From Heliocidaris tuberculata (Eukaryota; Echinodermata; Echinoidea; Camarodonta; Echinometridae): DNA of 64,000 bases. The notes beneath the pieces were generated by a model. The model ran no database searches. It was not told the origin of the DNA and saw nothing but the letters and a program-made list of their open reading frames with translations. The number at the start of each line of letters is the position of its first letter. The stretch's first letter is position 1. This document shows, in pieces, positions 13,728 through 28,728 of the stretch. The position numbers and the translations under genes are program-made. The stretch spans positions 31,258,671 to 31,322,670 of the forward strand of contig CM046849.1 of the NCBI GenBank assembly GCA_025618425.1. Reading direction: 5' to 3'.

Positions 13728-16684
13728 AATTCAGTTCTGCATAGAAATACAAGTACATACATGTAGTATACAGTTTACATGTATGATCACAAAAACTGAT
13801 TTCCAACAGAACTAAGAGCTCCAAGATAAGCAGAAGCTTGATGCCTTGTGAGCCCTTACAATTTAAATAGTGATAAAGTCCAGCCCTATTAAGCACAAAA
13901 GAGCTCATCCCATTCTGTATCTTTAGTACCTTGCTACAGACAAGTTCTGAAGTTCTTACTTTAGTTGGTCTTAATTAGGAGTTAAAGTAGTTCCTGCTCA
14001 GTTAGGCTTAATTAGGGGATAAATTTGCTTTTTCACCAATAATGGACTTCCATAGACCTAGAGCTACTTATGAGCTCCCCTACCAATGAGTTCCAATTAC
14101 GTGGACAATGAAGGGGACTTCAGTCAACCGCCCTCTTAAGTTAAGTCTTCTTGTGGTCAGGTGATTGAGATATCCTCATTGATGAAGTCTCTCCATAGGG
14201 TTGAGGGTTAATTAATCAGGGAGAAAGTCAAGCTGGGACGGAGAAAGGATGAAGTCAGGATGAGAAGATAATGAAGTGGATATTTGTCTTAGTGTTTTTT
14301 CCTCCTTTTTTTTTTTGTCCGAATTGTATTTCTTCTTCTGTTCTTTTTCCCTTCCTTGTCTTCATCTTTTCCATCTTTTTTCCGTGTGACTTTTAATTTA
14401 TGTTCTGCTTATTGTAATTAGTCCATTTTGTTTTGCTGCTATCATTTACCAGTATGTTACATAATATGCATGATGCCATCTGGAATTTACTTTTTACAGC
14501 AGCAAATATTGAAGTGTATTACTGATAGATTTTCAAAGTATTATTGACCAGAATCATTCATTTTTAAGTGGAACCTAAATTATTTATTACCCCTCTCCTT
14601 CTTGTTTATAATAATTTACAGACGCATTTGGAGCTCACAGAATTCAACATGTGAATGTGAACAGAAGCTGCTTTATCCATTGTTGTCATTTAGTGACTTT
14701 TAGTCCATCATTTTTTAAATGGTCAAAATTCTATGAATTATCGGTTATACACTCCAAATTCTACTGAATGTACAATTTGATCACAATTCCCCATAATCCT
14801 TTATTCCTGCCATGTAACCATTGGTGTGACATTAATCGATTTTAACAGGAAATTCGGGATTATCTCTCCGGCCTGGTACAGCATGCCTTGTTTACTGATG
14901 CAGTCTGACTTTTTAAAGGAGATCCAAATGCTTCTTAATCCTTATTTTCCGTAGTCCATACCTCACATGATTTCAATTTTGTTATTAGTCTAGTCTACCT
15001 GGAAATCACAACTGATTAGCTAGAATATCGGTGGTTTGGATTTTTGCAGTTTTGACACATCACGCATGAATCATGATAATGGTAATTCATGCATGTGAAT
15101 AAGCCTTAGTTTTCGACTTGTAGGATGATGGAATCAATGTGTTAAGTCTATTTTTTTTTTAATAACTTTTTAAAAAGTAACATGAAATCTGACAAATCGT
15201 TTTAATAATATTACCATTGTCAGGGAACAAGACACAACTCACAGACTTTGGAAAGTGGTGGTATTGGCACATAATTGACCCAGGCACATTGCAATATCAC
15301 ATCAAATCAGGAATGTTTTTTTACAATTATCTTTTAATGAAAATGATAAAAGTAAAAGACATAGTGAGAACATTTGGAGGATATCTCCCTATTCATCCAA
15401 TTCAAGGATATTCTTTGTTGCTCTTTGGCCATCAGAATCCATCACAATGAAAAACTTGTTTTGGTTTGCAGCGTGGATTGGTCTAATAATCGCATTTGTG
15501 TCGCAATTTGCTTGTTATAGTTCTCATACGAAAAGTATGTGTGGTATGTTGCCATTAGCTCTCTCTTTGAACCAGGCTAATGTTACGAAAATGATGTTTT
15601 GCAATAATCTTGATACCAGTGGGATTTCTTTCCATGGAGGTTGTTTTGTATTGTTACAAAATAGCAGTCACTTAATTGGTTGCATTTGTTAGTAATGTAG
15701 TAATGTATATTTTGGCTTATTTCCTGTTTTGGGGGAATGTTTTTATTGTTTGTACTTGTGTGTGTTGATGTGCATAAGAGATGGAAGAAAAGAGATTTAC
15801 TGTAGAGTGAAAAAAAAAACCACGGCAAGAGAGAGGGTGACAGGGAGGGGGGGGGGGGGGGGGAGAGAAGGAAGGGTTGATGTGTTTATGAATTAATGTG
15901 AGTGAGGCAGAAAGTGGAAAAACAGATAATGGTTTAGAATGGGGAGAGTCTGTTCAGAAAGTCAATCGAAAAAGAGGAGGATAAAGTGGAACGGTTGAAA
16001 AAAATAACAACCTGAGGGAACACGAGGACCTTGACTTCAATGTCAACTTTCAGATCATGGCGAGTTTGAAAAATGGCATTTGGCAAACAACGAGACAGCA
16101 ATCACTTGAAGGGGCATAATGTTTGCAACATGACATTTTGAAGTGCGCAGGGATGTTGGTGCTATTTCTAGTCAGAATGATTTCCAGTTTTCATTCGGAA
16201 GTTTGTCAGCTATAAATAAAGACAGATGGCTAGGGAATACTGCATTCAATGTTGGATTTGTTTAGGGGAGACTGTTTATTTTGCCCTCTCTGCACTTGGG
16301 AATCTGATTTCATACAGCAGTTGAGGCTATTATATAGGTTGGGGCCATGAAGGTTTTCTGTGTTTAGAAAATGTTTTCCATTAAATATGCAAACATATAT
16401 AATATATGTCATAATGTTGCTTCTTAGTGGAGGAATATTCATTTCATATATGGCTGATATGAATGACCCTATTCTATTTGTTTATCTGTGGTATTGTTGT
16501 GAATAGTAATTATGCGCAATGATTCTCCAAGTGCAGCTATTATTAATTCCTAACAGTTAACTATATGTTGGTTAACTTATACTTTATTATATTGGTTAAC
16601 TACCTGCTGATTGACCTCTTCAAAGAAAAAGTATATTTTCATCTCCACTGTCCATGTATTTATTGTGAACTACCTTAATGTCTG
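13728..16684. other. No gene recognised
   Basis: AT-rich, with T-runs (about 14305-14320), a poly-G tract at 15845-15863 inside a purine-rich segment (about 15810-15990), and no exon I can support on either strand. Confidence 0.45.
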
Positions 16685-17152
16685 TTTGGAGCCAGAAGGG
16701 CATTAACCCTTTCAGGACAGGGATTATGCAAGGGCTAAATTGATCACATTTTGTTCTTCCAATTGGCAACAATAATATTTTTCTTTTAGTGCTACATGGT
16801 TCTAATAAGGTGTAATGTCTTTGAAAACAATATACATGGTTTGGAATTTTGTGGAAAAGTTTTTTAAAAACTGCCAATTTTGATTTTAAAAAAAAACATG
16901 ATTTTGAACCTCTCAATGTGTTGCCAATTTAAGGATTTTAAAGATTATTCTTGTTTTTAAAATTCCTGGCATCAAACGCAATATGGTCATGCAACAAAAA
17001 TGGACATAATGTGTGCAGAAATTTTTGCTCTTTCTACTCATGCATCGCTCTAAAAAAATTATTGAGCCAAACGACAAAATGTGATCTATTGTCTCGAAAG
17101 GGTTAACTCTGTGTTAAAGTATATGAGTTAAAAACACCCTTCTGGCTCTCAA
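16685..17152. mobile_element. Foldback MITE family A copy, split by a TTAA-targeting MITE
   Basis: The left arm (GTTTGGAGCCAGAAGGGCAT) ends at TTAA 16703-16706. The element resumes at TTAA 17103-17106 and continues through its loop to the right arm, CACCCTTCTGGCTCTCAACA. Removing 16707-17102 and one TTAA leaves a normal family A palindrome. This family carries GTTAAC in both arms, which supplies the TTAA target used by the inserted element. Confidence 0.8.
16707..17102 (+). mobile_element. TTAA-flanked piggyBac-like MITE (family P), copy 1
   Basis: A 396-bp element flanked by TTAA on both sides. Its ends are inverted: CCCTTTCAGGACAG on the left and GTCTCGAAAGGG on the right. A second, inverted copy of similar length (407 bp) sits at 61870-62276, also between TTAA sites. 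TTAA duplication and CCC-starting ends are typical of piggyBac-type elements. No transposase is encoded, so the superfamily assignment rests on ends and target alone. Confidence 0.75.
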
Positions 17153-17803
17153 CAGACGATCATCTGCACAAAGACAGAAGGATGTTAACGCTTATCCTAT
17201 TACATAATGTTAATGCCCTTCTAGCTCTCAACAGATGATATCATCTGCATAAAGACAGAAGGATGTTAATGCTTATCCTATCACATAATGTTAATGCCCT
17301 TCTAGCTCTCAACAGACGATATCATCTGCATAAAGACAGAAGGATATTAACGCTTATCCTATTACATAATGTTAATGCCCTTCTAGCTCTCAACAGACGA
17401 TATCATCTGCATAAAGACAGAAGGATGTTAACGCTTATCCTATTACATAATGTTAATGCCCTTCTAGCTCTCAACAGATGATATCATCTGCATAAAGACA
17501 GAAGGATGTTAATGCTTATCCTATCACATAATGTTAATGCCCTTCTAGCTCTCAACAGACGATATCATCTGCATAAAGACAGAAGGATGTTAACGCTTAT
17601 CCTATTACATAATGTTAATGCCCTTCTAGCTCTCAACAGACGATATCATCTGCATAAAGACAGAAGGATGTTAACACTTATCCTATTACATAATGTTAAT
17701 GCCCTTCTAGCTCTCAACAGACGATATCATCTGCATAAAGACAGAAGGATGTTAATGCTTATCCTATCACATAATGTTAATGCCCTTCTGCCTCTCAACA
17801 AGA
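17142..17803. repeat. Tandem array of 81-bp units derived from MITE family A
   Basis: Unit starts (CTRGCTCTCA) fall at 17142, 17221, 17302, 17383, 17464, 17545, 17626, 17707 and 17788. Spacing is 81 bp except for the first (79). Each unit is a whole family A foldback (AGAAGGATGTTAAC, loop, GTTAATGCCCTTCT). Diagnostic sites (ATGCTTATCCTATCAC versus ACGCTTATCCTATTAC) recur every third unit, giving a 243-bp higher-order period. Because 81 is divisible by 3, the array stays open and reads as 27-residue repeats; that is an artefact, not a gene. It ends about 80 bp before the next kinase exon. Confidence 0.9.
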
Positions 17804-17884
17804 GATATGTCTTGGCTAGTGAAGTGTATTTTCTTTACCAACTAATTAAACCTTCTTTTATATTCTGTCTTTGATTTATTTCAG

Positions 17885-20811
<2,927 letters not shown>

Positions 20812-22043
20812 TAGCCACAGGTTACGCAAACAATTCATCATATTTATTCTAGATATTGTTTTTATTTTTATTCTTTAGCGGTCACCGATGATTTCAGTAA
20901 AAAAAAATTTTTTCAGTAAAACAATCATATGGGAGCATGTCAGTTTAGGGTATAGTTTTAAATTCTTGGCATTTTAGAGGTTCGTTTGAAATCATTTTAT
21001 GGATAATCATCACTGAATTTTAGTGTGATGGTCAAAGTAAACTGTAAGTGTAAATGTATACTATAAGAAATTATTTGAATTCAATTTAGTGCTGAGCACT
21101 TAGTAAGTTAACAATTGTTAGTACCAAAGCAACTTTGTACTTGAATAATTAATTAGGTCTTGTTGATTCAAGACCTTTGTGAAATTATAGCCTGCTCTTT
21201 TGAGAAAGATATTTCTGTACAAATTAAAGCAAGAACTTCCAATTAAGGCAACATTTGTAAAAGGTGCTATATGTATTCTGTATGTAAGAGAGTATTATAA
21301 CTATGCATTTTTTACAATTCATCATGATTCCTCTGGTAAGCAGACCAAACTCAGATGTCTTCACAAAAGAGAGAGAAAAAAGAATGCCTTTAACGTTGCA
21401 TGCATCTTGAAGTAGACTGAGTAAATTTGAAGTTTCGTAGAATGCTTCCGCATGACATGCCAAATATGTAGATAGGCTACTAGTTAGCTAGCTGTATAAG
21501 GCAGTGAGTTGTGATTGTGGTTTGCAATGTAGGACAAAGTTCATCATGATCAGGTGAGACAGAATAAACTTACTGATAATAGTATCATGCCTATTTGTGT
21601 ATTCTATATTTTAAAGTATGGAATGTTTTCTTTTAACTGCAAGAAATAATCTCATTGTTAATGGAGAAGACATGAATAAGAACAAACTTATGTCATGTCT
21701 AAGGAGTAGACATAAATTCAACTTTGGAACGTTATCCCATCTTTTTTTTTTCTTTAAATCTTCAAATCTTCAACTCATTTGGGCTCAAGATGACATTTTT
21801 TTTTTCTCACTAAAATAGAAATTATAGAAATTCTTAATTTTACTACTGCATTTATTGTTTAGGATAAATTTTAAATTATTTATACTTGTTGATCAATCTC
21901 CTTGTCTGTTTCATTTGTACATGTATGTTAAGATATTCTGATCTTTTTTCAAGGTTCCAAATATGTTCTGGTAAATCCTAGTTTCATACCGTAGTGTGAT
22001 ACAGTTCAGGCATACTTATGCTGTAGGAAAGTTGATCTGAGGA
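20812..22043 (+). other. Probable 3' UTR of the kinase gene and downstream DNA
   Basis: AT-rich non-coding DNA after the TGA. AATAAA at 21563-21568 is a plausible poly(A) signal about 750 bp downstream. Other sites further on cannot be excluded. No other gene recognised. Confidence 0.45.
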
Positions 22044-22710
22044 CCAGAAGGTTGAAACCATCGATCTCTACCAGTGGATAAAGCAACGCCCTCTACGTTT
22101 GATGCGACCGCGAGCCCAGAAAAACGCCGCCGCTGTACTGTTTCAATACAATTTTATGCATTTTTAGAATCGAAGTCTTTTCCCCAAATTAACTGCAAAA
22201 TCAGGCAAAACAAGTGTACCCTTACAAATTGTAGAGGCGATTTAATGTGACAATAGGCCCTTTTCGTAATGTATTCAAATTTATACACGTTTGCCTAGTG
22301 ACAAACTGTTACATTCACCTGTAAAACCCTTCTTTCTCAATAGTCAGAATGTGAATTGCATGTATTAGGTGTTGACAAACATTTTGGATTGCCCAACGTA
22401 GCAACACTCAATGTATGCAATCTGCATTCTGACTATTGAAATACAATGACTTTTAACAGGTGGATGTAGTAGTTTGTTACTAGGAGTTTGACAAAGAGGT
22501 AAGCATCAAATTTGAATGCATTACGAAAATGGCCTATTAGTATAATGTCTTTTTAAAATAAAAAATCAAATCACTTATCTTTCGAATAGGAGTACACTGG
22601 AATCATACACAGCAGACGATGTCCCACGCCATGTCCCATGCAGTCCCATGTACTGTGTTTGAGTGTAGGGCTTCTGATTTTGGCTGTAAGGTAGAGATCG
22701 ATGGTTGAAG
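22044..22710. repeat. Outer inverted-repeat element hosting a second MITE
   Basis: AACCATCGATCTCTACC on the left (about 22055) is mirrored exactly by GGTAGAGATCGATGGTT on the right (about 22690). The two sides otherwise lie beyond an inner palindromic element at 22252-22539. Boundaries are approximate. Confidence 0.55.
22252..22539. repeat. Foldback MITE family C (AATAGGCC ends)
   Basis: AATAGGCCCTTTTCGTAATG on the left is mirrored by CATTACGAAAATGGCCTATT on the right. Arms of about 100 bp include CTCAATAGTCAGAATG and CATTCTGACTATTG. About 288 bp long and non-coding; it is nested inside the element at 22044-22710. Confidence 0.8.
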
Positions 22711-24636
22711 CACACATGGAATTACTACCTTCTGCTTCTCATTCAGCATGTCTTCCTTGTTCTTGAATGATTCTGTTTTCTTTTTTCAGTCCATGTCGCT
22801 TAGGAGAGTTGCAATGATGTAATACGAATATGCTTTTTAATGTTGATATTGTGTTTGTAAAGAAATAACAAGTCTGTCAGTGATTTGACAAAATACGTCA
22901 TTGTATGTGTGTTTAGTTGGGAAATCTTACGAAAATTATCTCGAAGGGAATTAACAGAAATGTGATTCTATCTTGTGACATCGTTCTCCTTGAACTGTAC
23001 TTTCTAATGTCATTGTTTTTTGCATGTTTTTAAGAATCCTTTTTCAGTGTTATCTTTTATTTGTCTGTTTTGGTTTTGGAAAGTCAGGAGTTTGTATTCA
23101 TAGCTAGATTGCCTGGGGCATTTTGAGATTCAGTGATTCATCATTATAGATACACACCAGTAACACACATGCACACTTCAGGAAATCATCTCAGTCAAAA
23201 AAATATTCAATCAATATTGCTTCACCTAGTAATTAGAGTAGGAAGATATGGGCATTTACGTTTGATTTCTTACACTCTGCGGTCAGTTACATTTTGGAAT
23301 TCTGTCAATATACATTTAGGAAATTTGTTGGCTACATTTTGGAATTTGATAACAACTCTGGAATTGTTGTAAACATGTCAGATAATGTTACAAAAATGTT
23401 GGCACGTCTTAAGAGTAGTTGAAATTATCATAAGCAAAAGCATTTAGTGTTCTTTTTTTTTTAAGGCGATGATTCATTACCTTAAATTGTCACTCCACAA
23501 TCTTGCATACATTATAACTCCAGTGTTGTCCTTTTCTTGGTTTTAGAGGTTAATTTCTTTACTGTTTCTTCACTGTTACGTTGTCTTTATTGTGACTATG
23601 CTCCATGTTGGAATGTTTTGATTTATATATTTATGTGTATAAGATGTGCTCTGTTCATAATTAGAGGTACCTACAATTAGGGAAACACTGCCAAAAGTTG
23701 AACTTCAGTCTTGTATTAGTATTAAACATTGTCATGGAGAGGTATTAGAAGTGTACTTTGTTTGATATTTGCAGTGCAAGAACTGATCTGCTATAAGAGA
23801 ATTTTAAGGAGATAGCTAAGTCATTCCTGTAGATTTCTTTGTAGCAGGTTAGTACATGCACGAACACCAATGTCTATAGGTGGGTATAGTCCAGGCAGAA
23901 ATCAGAATAGCAAAAATATTTTTCAGGAATGATGGAAGAATAAATGCATAATATTTAGAAAATACGTTTTGTCTTGATAGTTCGAGATGGACAAATCATA
24001 GGCCATAAGCTGACCTCTTTATGGAGATGTAACTCTCATTTTATCATATGTTGAAAAGCGATTATAGAGTTAAATTTCAGATTGGTATATTATCTTGTGT
24101 GCACACACATCAGTTTTTAGAGTATTCCTGTGTATGCCTATGTATATTTTGTGTTCTCAAGTTTTATTTATGCGTGATACTCGTAAGTGGAAGGGAGATA
24201 GTATATTATTATATTCATTCGTTATACTATTTGCATCATGTTTTATTTTGTTCTTATCACATTGTTTTGTTTCCTTGGTTCCCAAAAAAGCTGTATAATT
24301 GGGGAGGTCGGTATTTATAACCGGCATGGTTATTTCAGATCGCTTTTACGTTGTTTGCACAAAGGATCCATATTTCAATTGAAATATTCCATATTTGGTA
24401 TGAATTTCACTTTTACAGTAAAAGGATACCATTTTTATTATTCCATCATGTCAAATCGTTTCCATTCCATGTTAACCCATTACCGACGGGAACCGGATGA
24501 TCCCTGTATCAAACGTACGGGAATTAGAGAATTCAGCAGTCACCTGGTTAAGAAATCTTTTGTTCTTCAGGGTTCACTAGGGAGTATAGCTTAAGTGGTC
24601 TCTTCCATTCTTGTTTTATATTGATCATGGAAGTTA
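22711..24636. other. No gene recognised
   Basis: AT-rich DNA. Open frames at 24.0-24.6 kb have no recognisable domain. A 24440-24545 segment containing AACCCATTRCCRAYGG-like words resembles 62590-62640, so part of it is probably an unnamed repeat. Confidence 0.4.
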
Positions 24637-24916
24637 ATAATAATAATTGATAATAATAATAATGGTGGCTTTTTGTGTAGCGCTCATGTCCGTCACGTTG
24701 TGACACTCCTGGCGCTCCAATATTATTACCCCAGTCCAAGCTTGGCGGCCAAATATATAGTGCTCTGGCATATCGGGTACCCATTTACACCTGGGTGGAG
24801 AGTGGCAAATGTGAACTAATGTCTTGCCAAAGGACATTGGTGGGGGGCTGGGATTGGAACCCTCACCCTTTTGATTGAGAGTCAAGTGAATGAACTGCTA
24901 CACCATGACACCTCCA
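24637..24916 (-). mobile_element. tRNA-derived SINE with (TTA)n tail, minus strand
   Basis: Read on the minus strand it begins GGAGGTGTCATGGTGTAGCA (A-box-like TGGTGTAGCAGTTC) and continues to GGGTTCCAATCCC (B-box-like). About 200 bp of unrelated body follows, ending in a (TTA)n tail at about 24637-24662. Polymerase III promoter boxes plus a repeated 3' tail define a tRNA-derived SINE. No clear target duplication was resolved. Confidence 0.8.
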
Positions 24917-25879
24917 CTTTGTTTGCAATTAATGTGTTATCATGAAGTGCTATTTTGCTGTGTATACTTCATTGGATGTGTGAGTTATGGGTTTGCATAT
25001 TGTCATTAGGGAGACACTGGATCTTTTGGATGGATATACCTCCCCGATGACCAGGGGCAAGTAGATCTGGGCAAGCTTTTCCCTTCTAACTTTTGCAATC
25101 TGAAAAAGATAAGCAAAGCTTAACTCAATCCTAAAGTAATTTACCAAGATCTCACTTGCATTTTTTCCCCCAAGGAAATGCCAACGGTAATAACCAAGTA
25201 CATCATACTGATTTGGTCAAGTCTTTTCACAGACATTAAGCATTAAATTTGCCTCTGGAGATTACTTATTGAGAAAAAATTGTGACTGTATTCAATGTGC
25301 CTGAACTGGGGTACTGTTCTCAACTTCTTAAACATCACCAAAATATTGGGAATGGTTAAAAAATATTTTATGAGCTATATTGGGGTTCTTGAATTTGTGA
25401 GAAGGTCAGTGCATAATTATTCCTACAAGACAAGTGAGTACAACTTTTAGAAAATGGTTTGGAGGGATGATGTAACGCATTTGAGTAGCCAAACTTATTG
25501 TCTGTAAACAATACATTGATTAGTCTTTCCTGCAACAGATGGAAAACTGGGAAATACTCTGTGAGAGATTATGCAACACTTGAATAGCCACACTTATTGT
25601 CGGTTTAGCAATATATCCATTGTTTAATTCCATGAATAATGATTATTGATACTGTTAAGAACATAATAGTGAATGTCATACCTTATATTTGATGATTCTT
25701 AAGATTGTTCCTCACTGGATTGGTTGCAGTAGAGTGGTATGTAATGAATTGCCATTGGATTGTATTTTACTGAAGAAGGAAACAAACAAATAAATCATTT
25801 AGCTATGATGCACCTAAATTGTAATCGAAACAATTTCGTATTTCTTTCTTAGTTATATTCTCTATTTCACCAAACTATG
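24917..25879. other. No gene recognised
   Basis: AT-rich. Two related stretches at about 25480-25530 and 25570-25620 (CATTTGAGTAGCCAAACTTA and CACTTGAATAGCCACACTTA) hint at a diverged local duplication of about 90 bp. Confidence 0.4.
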
Positions 25880-26250
25880 CTAAACTAAAGGATAAATGAA
25901 ATGAGAGGAAGAGAAAGAGAAGAGAGAGAATGAGAGATAGGGGACGGATGGAGGTAGGAAGAGATAGAGGGAGACGTACAGACAGACAGAGTGAGAGAAT
26001 GAAGGTAGTAGAAATACAGAAAAACTGTAAGAGGGGAAGACCAGAAAGATGAGAAAAGGGATAAAACAATGTTTAAAAAGAGAAGAGATTTAAAAAGTTT
26101 TTGAGAAAGTGTAAGGGGGGTAGAGAAAGCAGACAAAGAAGAGAAGGAAAAGGAGAACAAATAGGGACAGAGTAGATCTCGGAGGGAGGATGAGAGGGGA
26201 AAAAAGATGAGTAAAGATGAAGGGAGGAGCTGGGAGAAAGATACGGAGAC
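25880..26250 (+). repeat. Polypurine (GA-rich) low-complexity tract
   Basis: Nearly all G and A on the plus strand for about 370 bp (GAGAGA, GGAAGA, AAAGAG words). The long open frames on the opposite strand here are a consequence of composition and are not annotated. Confidence 0.8.
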
Positions 26251-27294
26251 TATTCATGATTATGTTACCACTAGATCATAATTCTATCTTATAACTACTG
26301 AAAGTTGAAAGCACATTATTCCAATTTTCTTTGTTCTTTTGTTTTTGTATGTTTGTTGTTGTTTTGTTTTTTGTTCTGTTTTTTTTTTTTTTGGTTTTTT
26401 TTTTGTGTGTGTGTGTTTTTGTTTTGCTATTGTGTCTTTTTTCTTGAAATTGCCTGAAATGCACGACATGTTGTTGCCTTGTCGGTATTTTCGTGTTTTG
26501 TTCCCCAAGAAATAAATGTCCCCCTATAATTCCATTGGGACCCATCCAATCCAGCGCTCCACATGGACTCATCTGAATCGATTCGATAGCAATCCCTCTT
26601 ATGGACATATCAAAAGCATTGTTATGATTACTTTTTCAAACTGGACGTAAGCTTTAATAGTGCTCCAAGTCTAAGGACATTTTCCCTTTCTGTTTTTTTA
26701 TTAGAGGTACCATCTGAAAGCAGACCCAACGAGAGCCATCACTAGGCCTACTTGAAATGGAAGAGGGCAGTAGACACATTTACTCGTCAGAGAGGTATCA
26801 ATTATTCTACTCGTTCGTTTCAGCGTGACACAGCTAGGCATAATTATCATTGACTGTAGTAACATGAATAGTATTTCTATTAATTTTACACTTTCCGTTT
26901 CATTCAAATAAGATAGCACATCATCAAATTACTCGTATATCCACACCGGCACTGAAATAAGGGACGTACTTTATAGTGATGAAAATCTTCATCAAATTTG
27001 TCTTAAATAGCATTGTTTCCACCAAATAAAATTTAAAAAAAAATATTTTCGTCAAATTTCAAGCGTTCTTTGACTTCTTCTTCTTATGCAGAATATACAA
27101 CTGCACTTTGTACATACTATTATACTTGGAATATAGATTTATCATTACGACTCGCACTTACCCTTGATACCGTACCCTCGCGAGCAGCTATCAATTTCTT
27201 TCGAAATGAGAATTTAAAAACAACAACGATATATCTCCCTTCTTAGGTATTGATGTAGAAAAACATCTGTTTAAAATGAGTCCGCTATCATATC
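26251..27294. other. No gene recognised; T-rich and TG-rich run
   Basis: A T-rich block with a short (TG)n lies at about 26325-26430. The rest is AT-rich with no supported exon. Confidence 0.4.
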
Positions 27295-27434
27295 AGGGGA
27301 GCGTTTCATGAAGCGTTTTGTCGGTGATTTTTACCGACAAATTTGCTCTCAGCCAATCAGATGCAAGGATTTCAGTAGCTTATAACAGTTGTCGGTAAAA
27401 CTCACTGACAAAACTCTTGATGAAATGCTCCCCT
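27295..27434. repeat. Foldback MITE family B, copy 2
   Basis: The ends AGGGGAGCGTTTCATGAAG and GATGAAATGCTCCCCT are inverted. The interior has the shared core TTGCTCTCAGCCAATCAGAT and TTTCAGTAGCTTATAACAGT, flanked by inverted TTACCGACAA and TTGTCGGTAA words. It directly abuts a different foldback element on its right. Confidence 0.8.
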
Positions 27435-27582
27435 GGACCCTCTTGCATAAAGAGTTGCAATTAGACGCAACTCAAAAAATTAAACGCAACTTGATTTTCA
27501 ACCAATCAGGATCGAGTATTTGGGACATGCGTTTGATATTTTGAGTTGCGATTAAACGCAAATTTTTATGCAAGAGGGCCCT
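27435..27582. repeat. Foldback MITE family D (GGACCCTCTTGCAT ends)
   Basis: GGACCCTCTTGCATAAAGAG on the left is mirrored by TTTTATGCAAGAGGGCCC on the right, with inner inverted pairs AGTTGCAATTAGACGCAACT and AGTTGCGATTAAACGCAA. Like family B it carries an internal CCAATCAGG word. It is immediately adjacent to the family B copy, with no spacer. Confidence 0.75.
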
Positions 27583-27923
27583 AGGGCACAGAATATATCC
27601 TTTTGAAGGAGAGAAAAGAAACGATAATTATTTTTAAGAATCAAACGTCAAATGAAGAGCTGAGTGCTCGCAAAGGAAAATCACAGAGATAATCACAAAT
27701 TCAATACTTCATAACTTTCCTACATTTCGTCGGATTTTTTTTTTACAAAGCTTTCATTTATCTTGTTGCCTCCTTTTTCTATTTTTTTAAATTATAGTTT
27801 GAAGATAGGATGGTCTTCCTCTTGTACAGAATCATCTGCATAAACCGACAGATTGACAAATCTTCAGTCTTATTAATTAATTCCTTCGTCAATTGAATCT
27901 GGTGTCGCCGAAATCACTGACCC

Positions 27924-27994
27924 GTCTCCGTGGTCTAGTGGTTAAGGCATTGGCGTTCTAAGCCAACGACCCGGGTTCGATTCCCGGCGGAGAC
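27924..27994 (+). tRNA. tRNA-Arg (anticodon UCU)
   Basis: GTCTCCG and CGGAGAC pair perfectly as a 7-bp acceptor stem. The anticodon stem TTGGC/GCCAA encloses GTTCTAA, giving anticodon TCT (reads AGA). The T arm is CCGGG-TTCGATT-CCCGG. Internal promoter boxes are intact: A box TGGTCTAGTGG and B box GGTTCGATTCC. No intron; CCA is not encoded, as expected in eukaryotes. It is a single copy with no repeat tail, so it looks like a genuine gene rather than a SINE head. Confidence 0.95.
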
Positions 27995-27995
27995 A

Positions 27996-28001
27996 TTTTT
28001 T
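27996..28001 (+). terminator. RNA polymerase III terminator of the tRNA gene
   Basis: Six T residues begin two bases after the tRNA discriminator end, the standard Pol III stop signal. Confidence 0.85.
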
Positions 28002-28149
28002 CAGCCTTTGCAAAAATTCAAAAAGGGAGGACAGCTCTGGGGAACTTTGATTTAAGCTACGTAAGCATTATTCTCTTATTTTCATCTCTCACAATTATAA
28101 TTATTTCCACGAGAGTTGTCAAAGCTGTTGTATATGTTATTTCCTTACA

Positions 28150-28280
<131 letters not shown>

Positions 28281-28728
28281 TGTGTCCCAGAAAAAAGGAA
28301 ACAGGATTTCATGGCAGAAATTTTCTATCATAACAAATAATTTCCTTGATGTGTTATACAGCTATATGGAAAGCTATGCTTCTCTTCTTTCATTTGATGC
28401 ACATCTTATTATTCATAATTCACGCATGACTGAATTAAAACAATGGAAAGTGGTGGTACTAAAATTTGATTTACACGAACAAATAGTTATTTTAGATGAG
28501 TTTTTAGGGTATGAAACGTAATCATCTTGAAAAAAGGAAAACGTCAGATAAAAAGTCACAATTTTCTCTTTTATATGACACCGCATGCGTGAAAAATAAA
28601 TGATTTATGTCAGAGAACGAGTAAAATGAAAACATGCTTGATTTCTTCCCAAATGAGTGGATAGTTGAGTAAGAAGCCATTCAGTTCTCCTGACCTAGCA
28701 GCTGACAATGGACTTAATGCTTGAGTGA

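Noticed and set aside
17142..17803. Regularly spaced repeats that might suggest a CRISPR array
   Set aside because: Units are contiguous 81-bp copies with no unique spacers, in an intron of a eukaryotic gene.
17263..17874. Two long open frames with 27-residue repeats (LHNVNALLALNRRYHLHKDR)
   Set aside because: They exist only because the 81-bp tandem unit is divisible by three and lacks stops; the same unit is a non-coding MITE elsewhere.
25875..26160. Ser/Leu/Phe-rich open frames on the minus strand
   Set aside because: They arise from a polypurine tract and have no complexity beyond it.
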